Of a stretch of 64,000 nucleotides of DNA, positions 50,620 through 61,400 are shown one piece after another. Position 1 is the first letter of the stretch. Each line of letters starts with the position of its first letter. The notes beneath the pieces were generated by a model. The model did not search any database, was not told the origin of the DNA, and worked only from the letters and a program-made list of their open reading frames with translations. The translations under genes were made by a program, and so were the position numbers. Origin of the DNA: Heterobilharzia americana (taxonomy: Eukaryota; Platyhelminthes; Trematoda; Strigeidida; Schistosomatidae); contig OX104130.1 in NCBI GenBank assembly GCA_944470555.2, positions 73,475,160 to 73,539,159 of the forward strand. Direction: 5' to 3'.

Positions 50620-51530
50620 TCATACGGATCAAATCTTCAACTACAATAACAACAGCCTAACATCGCACAAAATCAGTTGTATAAAAAAATTGTTTTAAAC
50701 AGCGAAGACGCACTGTTGTACGGCAACCTTGCTGAGGAAAGAAGAATACTATTTGTTGACTGTTTTCCAGAAGAACGCCTATCCAGGCAACTTCATCAAA
50801 AGATGTTTATCTAATTTGACATCAACCAAAAAGTCCGGCTTGGAAGCCAACAAATCGATTGCCTTACTTTACATGAAGAACAACTCCAAGATCACAATTA
50901 GACTACTGTAGCCTTTTCAAGTCGCTGTGGCTCACAGGCCCACAAAATATCTTCACTCTCTGGTATGCAGGCCGAAAGATGTGACAACGAAAGAAGAGAC
51001 AACAAACGTAATCTACAAAACAAACTGCAGGAACTGCGAAAAAAGCTACATCAAACTGAGTGATCGCCCTCTTCTTGCCCGTCTGCATGAACATTAACTA
51101 GCAGTGAAGTGGCATGACATATCTTTGTTCATATCAATACATACGGACAATTGTGGTTGTGAATTCGACTGTGAAAATGTGAAAGTCCTGGATAGAAGAG
51201 ATATAAAGAATGCTTGGAATTCAGGTCAGTCAGCTATCACCAAACATATTGACACTGATCCAGGCCATCAACCAGTTAGAAACACGTGAAAGAAAAAGGT
51301 CAGAGTTGACATCGGCAGGCCAACCAATCGAAATAGGTGTACAGACACTGACAAGACTTTGACAGGAACAACCAACCACACCTTAAATCATCAGGACAAG
51401 CTATTAAGCCACTCACGAAGAAAATCCTATAGCTCACTTCTTTCTGAAGTTTATGCTAATGATTAAGTCTAGAATGACAATGAAAGCTTTATGATTGAAC
51501 CATCCAGCTCAGAGAATACAACACTATTAA
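50620..51530 (+). mobile_element. Penelope-like element, GIY-YIG region and 3' tail
   Basis: Frames in order: ANKSIALLYMKNNSKITIRL, then KDVTTKEETTNVIYKTNCRN, CEKSYIKLSDRPLLARLHEH and after a stop QSAITKHIDTDPGHQ. V-Y-K-x-x-C-x-x-C-x-x-x-Y-I is the start of the PLE GIY-YIG domain; here the expected glycine after Y-I is lysine. The tail at 51440-51530 has the pLTR sequence with a hammerhead-like core (51455-51484) in which CTGATGA reads CTAATGA. It belongs to a different PLE lineage from 53-54 kb, judging by the protein sequence. Confidence 0.8.
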
Positions 51531-51534
51531 AATT

Positions 51535-52200
51535 ATCCTCTCCTGAGCTACATACATTCTCCATTATCTCAAACACAAGGACGCTTAGTTTTTCTCTTAG
51601 GGACGTGTATGACGAACATACGTGTTAGTACTCGTTAACCAATATATCAATTAGTTACAACAATCACCGTTCACTCAACAGTACATTTAGACATTCTCCA
51701 ATATTCGTGTAAAGAACTGAAACCATCGGTATCTGGTATCGATGTTGTAGCTACATGGAATAGCTCTCAATTGATACTATTTATACATATAATTAATACC
51801 GCGCTACCACGCACAACCAATACAACATGAAATGCAAACAAACTAATAAATTTTTTTTAAAAAAAGCAGAATTTAAGAGAATTATTGAAAATTGTTTTAG
51901 TACATAATATCTTATTCACTTCAAAAATTACAAGAAATGTTCATTTAGTAAGTAATGAAGAAATGAAGGGATAGAGGGAGATATAAGAACTGCATTCAAA
52001 TGAATAGTCATATCTTACCAAAGTACTGAAGAGACGAAAGATAAGAGAAATGTGTGTACAATAGTCGAAAAAGTTGCTATGACAGGAATATATAAAAAAT
52101 ACTTACACCTGTTCACATTAAATCAATTCGGAATAGAAGTTAAATGCAAATCTACCAGGTTAAAAAAGAAAAACAATAATAGCTGAAAATTGTAATGCAG
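51535..52200. other. Intergenic stretch, GTF3C5 3' side
   Basis: This contains the GTF3C5 3' UTR, whose end I cannot place because no clear AATAAA follows the stop on the minus strand. Otherwise there is no recognisable feature. Confidence 0.4.
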
Positions 52201-52205
52201 TCCGA

Positions 52206-52454
52206 TTATTCCATTGAATTATCTCCATGAGTTGGATCAGATTCAGATATCCACTTCTTTAAATACTGTCCTAGGAGATCACGTATACGTTTAATACTTC
52301 CAGGTGGAAGCCAACCATCGATTGGATCGATTTCAGTTCGCTCAGGTACTTCTTCTAGCATAGCTTGAACTTCAGGAATTTCAATATCCATGAGACAATA
52401 ACGAACTTGATGAGTAGTTGGCCAGTTATTTGGTCCAAAACGATAATCTATACC
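52206..52454 (-). CDS. GTF3C5 last exon
   Basis: The acceptor ATTTAG ends at 52455, phase 0. It encodes 82 residues and the stop: GIDYRFGPNNWPTTHQVRYC, LMDIEIPEVQAMLEEVPE, IDGWLPPGSIKRIRDLLGQY. It corresponds to the C-terminal winged-helix-like region of GTF3C5, where the human protein has the RDGWCLP motif. Confidence 0.9.
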   Translation of the reverse strand, partial: GIDYRFGPNNWPTTHQVRYCLMDIEIPEVQAMLEEVPERTEIDPIDGWLPPGSIKRIRDLLGQYLKKWISESDPTHGDNSME

Positions 52455-55400
52455 CTAAATGAAAACAGTTTTACAAAATTAAAAAATTATGGTACTAATT
52501 CATATATTCCATATGACGTGATTAATTACATCAAAGTATATTCATGTATGAATGATGCAATGAAAGAGAAGAGCCTAAAACCATGAGATAAGTGCATGCT
52601 TCAATTTTATTTGATTGAAGAGAAGAAAATGAAGTCTACTTGATGGACCATGCCAACCGCTCAACTGACGACAGATTAAAAACGCTTTTTACAGTTAATG
52701 ATGGTACTACTTTCCTCAACCTAAGGAACATCCATTTTAGTCTGTTTCTTAGAAATATCACACAATGAAGGAGAAACACTATCATTTACCGGATAACGTT
52801 TCCGATACAATTTACTGCCTATATTCGTATCAGATAACTCAACAACTTTGAGACAAAGTTTATGTAGTCCCAATTTTCTCACCTTCTTTGTGATGACAAT
52901 AATAGTAGAATTTTCCATATATCTGTGACAGGTGTACAGTCATTCCTGTTACTGTATGTACTTGGTGTTAATTCGATAAACGAAGATTCGGTTGTCAATC
53001 TCTCCCTCTATCCAACTAAGCTAGTTTTCATCACTGTCGCTCTATCCCACCCTACTGTGCGATTGTGTGTAATTACGTGTAGAGCAGTAGCCCAGCCTTC
53101 TACTAAATTTAGCAACCTATTAGGATCTACTAAGCCAAGTTTCTAATCAACCCTGACAAGTCGACTACTCTGACCTATGTATTTGACATCGCAATTGTTG
53201 CAAGGGATTTGGTAAACTAAGTTATTCTGTTTAATTGGGTCAATAGGATCTTTTAACCTACAAAGCTCATTTCGAAGTGAGTTTGTAGGTTTAAATGCCA
53301 CTAATCCCAGCCAGCCTTATTGAGGATTCTACGTAGTGTTTCTGAGGTGCCTTCTTTGTATGGTAATACCATGGAGGTTTTTAATTCTCTATTCACAGTA
53401 TTGCCGCTAATATTATTAACATCATTATTACTATTATTGTTGTTGTTATTACTACTATTAATAACTGTGTTACTGATATTTTTCTTACAATTCCTAAGGA
53501 GCTTATCAATTAATTTGGGGGGGGGTAATTGATAGTGATTAAGGCGTCTTTCATGTATCTGGATTTTTTGTTTTACATCTTCTGTTTTATTAGTAAGTTT
53601 TTTGGCCCTGTTACTTAGACACTTTACCAATCCAACTTTAACTGACATAGGATGAGACGATTTGAACTCTAAGTAACGGTTTGAATGTGAAGGTTTTCTG
53701 TAGACACTAGTGTCTAAACTCCCATCCTGTTTCCGTTTTATTCGGCAATCCAAAATCGCTAATTCTCCTTCACTATTGTCTAACTCATAGGTGAATTGGA
53801 TTGCGTTAACTACTGAATTTATATGTGTGAAGAAATTGTGTATGTGTTCCGATTTCAACACTGTAAACGTGTCGTCTACATAGCGAAACCATATTTTTAG
53901 AGTTGGATTAAATTTTTCTACAGCTAACCGTTCCCAACTATCTATAAACATATCAGCCACAATAGGGGATATTGGTGATCCCATGGCAACTCCAGTTTGT
54001 TTGTATATTTTATTCTGGAACCTAAATATTGTGGAAGTTAGGCATAGCTGTACTCCTAGCATGATATCATCTGCTGGTACCTTAGTTCGTAGTGTAAGCT
54101 AGTGGTCATTATTGAGTTCCTTTCTAACTGCTTCCAGGGCCATACTAATCGGTATACTGGTATACAACCAGACTTACTGAGAATTCTTCGTAACGCTTGT
54201 GAGCTACCTTCCTTGTATGGTAATACACCAGAGGCTTGGAATTCTCTCTCAACCCTGTTACCATTAATACAATTATTACTTGGATTATTATTAATAACAT
54301 CTCTGTTACCACTAGTACTGCGCACACTTTCCTTTCCATTTCCCATGAATTTATTCACAAATTTACATGGGGAATTATTGAGACACAAGGTATTCTTAAT
54401 GTATCTAATTTCTCGTCGCACATTTTCTCGTCTACTAGTAAGCTTTTCAGCCCTACTGCTTAGGCGTTTAACTAAGCCTACTTCAACTGAGATGGGGTGA
54501 CATGATTTGAAGTCTAATTAGCAATACGAATAGGTAAGTTTCCCATAGACACCCAGTCTCGAAACTTCCATCTTGTCTTCCTTTGATCTCGCAATCCAAC
54601 ATTTCTACCTCATCTTCATCACTTTCTAGGTTACAGGTAAATTCGATTGCATTCACTACTGAATTTATATGTGCCAAGCACCTATCCATGTGTGCCGATT
54701 TCAGTGCCGTAAACGCATCATCTACATGTCGGAACCATATCTTTGGAGTAGGACTAAGTGTTTGAAAGGCCATCCCTTCCCAACTATCCATAGGGGATAT
54801 TGGTGATTCTATGGTAACTAACAAGAATACATGCTATGGAAATTATTCTGCACCTGCCCCACATATATGGAAAATTCTACTAGCTTAGTCACTAAGAAGA
54901 AGAGGAAATTAGGACTATATAAACTATGTCTCGAAGTTGTAGAGTTACCTGATATGATTGTGGACAATAAATTGTGTCCGAAACGTTGTCCATTAAATAA
55001 TACTGTTTCACTATGTGATGTTTCTAATAAACAGGTTAAAATGGAATTACAATATACCACAGTGCCCAGGTTTCACTCCTATATTAACGTACATCCAGTT
55101 CATAAATTTAACCACTTCAAGGAACACGCTCACTTAACACAGATATCCACTGAAATGAATCATAAAATTTCAATACAAGTATTGTCAATCATTAAAATCA
55201 ATTAGTTGATGCAAATTGACGATTTCACAAACATTTATTATTATGTGATGAGCTATGAGGTATGCCATAATATATGAAGGCATAATATCGTCAGTTACCC
55301 GTTTCCTAGTCGAAGTAAAGAGATGGTTTAAACTCGTAACCCAGGCATTAGTTATCAAATGAGTAGGTTGTAGGCCATTAAATTCGTCACAACCTGAGTA

Positions 55401-58400
55401 GACAAATATGGTCATTTGTTTTTCGCCAACCCAAAGTTACCACTGCCACTGAATTCATTAGTGAGAGGCAGTAAAGACGATGTAAACCTAAAATTCAGTA
55501 GTAATGACGAAGTTATTGAATTCTCTCACTGGAGATTAACTACCGAAATCTAGTGCTGCGAACAGCCTTGATAGTAACAATAATATGATTTATTTCATAA
55601 TACTTTTGGAAATATGACTGTTTGAGTAAAACGAATCAATCTACCACATTTATTCATTCCTAGAGAAGGTTAATCATGACCGGGTTAGCTTAGTGGTAAT
55701 GTCTCCCCACTGCAGCACTAGGTGATGCGGGTTTGAATCGAGGTTGCAGATATGCCTTGGTGACAAGTTTTAGAAAACCCGAATCCCAGATCAACCAAGG
55801 CTCCCTACCGATTGCTTAAAACATAACTTGTCGGTTTCTGGTTGAATATACTGAATTAATAATACAACAGTAGCATAGATTAAATCATAAAACCTACTTA
55901 TTTGAGGGTTTATTTCTATAAACTAAATTACAAGGGGTGAAAGATCAGTGTATAGAATCTATTTCCACGTCCGTATCTTGCCTGAACAAGACGAAAAAGA
56001 AGCATAGTATACATACCTTGTTCAATGTTTTCTGTATTCTATCATCTCCATCCTCATCTTCAGCATCATCAATCATAGTTGGATCTAATTCATCATCATC
56101 ACCATCTGAATCTACATTGTCTTCTTGGGGGACTTGATTGGAAAAATTCAAAATTTCATCAATATAACTATCTTCTCTAGAACGTACAGATTCATAAGAT
56201 TTTCGACAATCAGGTAAGAATCGTTTAGTTGCATCAGTGCATAGCATACGTTTTCTAACTGATGAATGACACAATAATTTACGTACAACCATATAGGCTT
56301 GAACACGAAAATCAATTACCTAAAAAAACAATACAATACATCCTCATAAAATCAATTTGAATGGATAATTTGACTAACAAGAACAAATATAACCAAGTTA
56401 CCAGGTGAATATTTATGGTTCAAACTGTATCGCCTATCATGTTCATAAAGAATAATGACCGACAGTGTACGTTTGAAAGTGTAGCTTTTAAAAACTTCAA
56501 AAGATAGAGTGGAATCAAATATTTTATAAAATTATTACTATTGTTAATATTGTTATTATGATTACTATTAGAATACAAACTTGGTACAGCAATGGGATCA
56601 AGAAATGCCCCACATAAAATAATATAACATAGTGAAAATATAAAGCGAAGGGAAATGGATAAAGAAAGAGAATTGGATGATTAGAAAGGTAGTTCAATAA
56701 GATACGTTCAAACTGAAATATTAATTACTTTTAGGCAGCAAGAGATAGAAGGAAGCTACAGTATGACTTCAAGTTAAGTAATTTTTGTCTACTTTAACTC
56801 CTCGGTGGACAACTATCTCAACTTTATTTATTTGTGCAGTCTGATAGTTGGACCCAAATAATCTCTACATGGCAAAGCTTTTATAGGTTAATTAAACAAA
56901 TACAGAATTGCTGAATGTCACTAATCACTTTAAGGGATTATAACTCATCGATCGGCATTTATATTTGCCTTTGACAGAGACTAGTAGGATATACAGAATA
57001 TTTACGTTCTTCCTACCACCTATACATCATATCAATGAAGTGAGGAGAAATAAAGAAGGATAGGAAAAATACTGTAAACGGTAGTGGGGAACTTATGGAG
57101 CTATGGCTCATTGGTTTATGGAGATGATTATCAACCAGTGAGTCGCGGGTTCGAACACACTTCCATATATCGAGGTTTGGGTAGCCAAGTAATAGCTCTC
57201 ACACTATAGATGTGGCTTACTGCACCGAGTGCGTTTTGATTTCAATTGAGGAGTTTGAAGAAAAGAGCAGAGTACTCTTATTCTCATATATTTGTAATAG
57301 ATTTTCACAGAGTAATATTCATCCTTATATTAACTTTTAGAGTATACTGAGTGATTAAATTATGTATAGATAAAAAAAAATCGTAGAGAACGCTTAAACA
57401 ACTACTAGCCAGTGTTTTGTAGTTAATTAAAAAGTAAATTCTCATGTCCGAAGTATCTCATCCCGAAGTATTTGGGATATCTGATCCCTAAAAAAACTAA
57501 CTTTTAACATGTATATATTTCCAATGCAAAATCCAAACCTTATCTTCGCGCCTTTTTTACTTCATGCAATGGTACTTACTTTTACAGCGGTTTAAGATAC
57601 TAAGCGCTGATTGGTCCACTTTACACTTTTAATATACTATTTTGTTTCCGTTGGTCAAGGTCATTAGGAATGTGTATAAACGACTTCCATCCCATTGTCT
57701 TCTTCTGGTGTTAGCTGACTATCATGTTGAGAAGTCATTGTCCCATCGTTAATCGTAACGCGCTGGAGCATTATATCGTTTATATATAAATGCCGTAGAA
57801 CAAAACAAAAGAAACTCAGAACATTTTATACTAAATTCAATGAACCACAGTGTCACATCACTTACTTTCCTCATTACATTGGAAAATTGAAAAGGATAGA
57901 CTTCGGCTATCACTAAACACTTGGGACTCAATAGCTGAATCACTTACCATTCGGTGAACACTTTGTAAATATAATCCAGTCTTTAAAGGAGGTCAGTTGT
58001 GACATAAACTAAAGTCTTTGACTTCGGCATTGAATGATGCACCAGGTTCTAATCACCGAGAAAACACTAGTCTCCTAATGGTTGTAAACACACCTTACTG
58101 ATGAGCGTCAGTTCAATCGAATCAAAACGTACTCAACAGCCTTGTGTAAACACGTACAGCAGACAATAAGCCACGTCTATTGTAGGACGGCTATTGATGA
58201 TACTACCTAGCTGGAACCCGTGACTCATTGGTTGGAAGCCATTTTCTTAAATCAATAAGCCTCAGTTCGTCGGTAAGAATTCCTAATGAAGCAATACCTT
58301 TTCATATGTTAATATATAGATAGGTTAATTAACTTCGCAACAGTAATTACAAACGTACCTGATAACGTCGAGCTTCAGGATCTTTGCGAGGATCATAACC

Positions 58401-61400
58401 ATAACGAACCAAGCTCGGCTCCATGGTCCACGAACCATATAGTAACCTAAAGAAGGGAGTATCTGGGTAAAATAAACCAATCGAGTATCTGCAGGCATAT
58501 GGTAAGCCAAAGCAGGACGCATCCAAATTGGTCTCTCATCGAAAAGCTATATAAATGAAGCAGTTTTGAATTAGTATATATACATATAGTATACGAAGAA
58601 ATAATTTATAAAGTTTAACAACACAACTGAACTACTTTCAACTTGCAGCATTCCTATTTACTTTTGAAATCATTTTTGTAACTGAACTGTAACCTAGATA
58701 ATTAATCCTCAACTACTAAGCTATTGATTCATATTAATTTAATCCAGACTAGAAAACCGCTTCTACTGTACACTCCCACAGTATAGATTTGGTACACAGC
58801 ACGTATACAAAATTGTGGCCACACTCAGTGTTGCTGAGACAAGGTACAGTTTGGATGAAATTTAAATAGTTCTACCATCTATTTTAGACACAATCTACAG
58901 AAACGTGAATAGAAAACATCAGGTAAGTTGAATCCGGCCAAACAAAACCGCCTATCTCTGTATGAGCACTCGTTTATAAACATTTATCTAAACACAATAT
59001 AGCCGTGGTTGATTGGTCTAGCCATTCGACTCCAACTAAGGGGTCAGTTTTGAACCCAACTCCACCTCCTAAGTTTACTTAGTGGCTAGCAGTGGAATCC
59101 AAGACGCACATTTAGGATTCGTTAGCTGGATGTACCCCACCTTCAATAAGTAATGTTGTTCCCACCTACTGAGAGTCGAACCCAGTACCCATCGTTTTAA
59201 ACGCCATAGCATTATCCACTAAGCCATGGAGGCAAGACAGCCACCACTTTTGTAATGGGTATCAGTTGCTGTTTATTGGTATATGCAACTGCCCTTTGCT
59301 GTACTGGATCCAACTTCCCGACTTCTGTCGAGTACTAGGTTCGAGTCTCAGAGGGAACAACATCATTCGACGGGGTGGACGTGCATCTAGCTGACGAGTC
59401 CCAAACAGGACGAAACGTGTCCTGAATTCCACTGTTAGCTACAAAATACACCACAATATAATGAATTTTCTCATAGGAGCCCATCTGTGGATAGAGGTTG
59501 AGCAATTCGACTCAATATAACAACGGGGAACTATAAGTATCAATAAACATCCACCTCCTAAGATCTGTGTAGACAGGTAGTATCATAAAGCCTTATGAAA
59601 TGTGTAGTTCACAGGCTACACACGAACCTGTAAGTGTTTTCTCGGTTACATATTTCGCGACACAAATGTGCATAAATTAATGCTAATCAAGGAATGAAAG
59701 GAATTTCAGCGCTGATCTACTCTCTAAATATTCCCACAGTGATAAATAAACTTCACATTTTAGTTCTTAAACTGTCTTCTAACTAATCTACTTGTTTGAG
59801 TGGATATATATCCTCAAGGTAATATAGGTGAAGTATCGAATCGTATTAATCTTCCTGATTGTGGTGAACCAGACTGGATCATGCAACAAACTGTGAGGAG
59901 CGAGAAGAGGGACATACCACGACTGGACCAATGAAAAGACCCCACAAGAAGATCTGAATTTCACCAGTCACCATTTACCTCTAATGTCTTGTCGCACAAA
60001 ATACAACATCTACAGGCGAAAACTAACAAGTTGACAGAAGAGGTGAGGCAACGAAGACAGAACTTCCTTCAAGTGAACGTAGAGGAGACAGAGGTGATAA
60101 AGATACCCAACCAACAATAACAACAACAACATGCACCAGTCAACATCAAACAGAGAAATCTAAAGGAAGTTGTCTATTTCACCCACCTAGGCAAAGCAGC
60201 ATCGTCCCAACTATAGGCGGCACAGGCACAGATGAGGATGTCAGAGCCAGGGTCACAAAGACAGCAAGACAGGCCTGCCTTCATTAGTCTGAAATCAGTC
60301 TAGAGATCTACTGCACTGCACTGTACTGCACTCAACATAAAGCGTGAACAATATCCGGATTCTAAACACTAATGTTAGTCAAGTCAGTGCTTCTATGTGA
60401 CGGTTCAGAGACTCGGCGCCGTACGAAAAGCATTTCCAACAAACTGCAGATACACATTAACAGTTGCCACCTACGCTCACTCGATACTGGAGATCAGACC
60501 ACAAAGCCAGAAAGAATAAGCAACATGGAACTCTGGCTGGCTGGCTGGCAACGAATCAACCAACAACCTATCACCCAACAAATATGCAGAGGAAGAAAGT
60601 GGAGATTGGTTGGATTTGACATACACTGAGAAAACCGGGCCAGGTCGTCGAGTGGAAGCTAAGTGGGAAACGACAAGTTGGGTGTTCCAGATGAGGGTGA
60701 CATTGAGATCGTGTGAAGAAGAAATAACAGTTTGTAAGTAGTCGTGGAGCAAAGTTAAAAAGACTGGAGAGAAGAAAGTGAAATGGAGACGTGCTACTGA
60801 AGTCCTATGTTCCACTAGCAACCCAAGGGACAAATAATAATAATCGAATTGTACAATTAGATTTGATGCAAACCAACACTAACCATCACCGTGAATTACG
60901 ATAGTATGCACTGGAAGCCTGAAAATTCTGACCATTCTACTCAGATCATTCGATCAGATAGTATTTGCTCGCCACTTCATCCAAAAGAACTATACCTTCA
61001 TTTCGTAAGTTTAATAAATATTCAGGCAGGAAACTGATTTCGTATGAATAGTAATTTCCAAGAAGACTGAGTGCTAAAGTAAAGAGAGATAGCTCATCGT
61101 TCTTCAACTGCAACTCTGAGTTTCATGAGATCCAAACAGACAGACAAACAGATCAACGTAGAACCCGACAAAAAGGAAAATCAGTTCAAGTTGCTATATC
61201 TCATAGCAGCGTGCAAGAAAGGAGTGTATGACTAGAAAGAATAAATCGATTAGGATGAGGTCATAATTAAAAAGCTACGTCGGTGAGCGCAGTGTCAACT
61301 GTTAATTAATAGGTAATTCAAAAAAATCCTAACCTACTCATAACTGTATTAGAATTTTCCTACATAAGTAGAGGACTGAAGTCAACTTCAGGCATCAGAA

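Noticed and set aside
53320..53532. Plus-strand leucine-rich 70-codon frame
   Set aside because: It is the antisense of the PLE Asn-rich tract.
58325..58522. 65-codon frame read as an independent small protein
   Set aside because: It is the GTF3C5 exon read past its frameshift and donor site.
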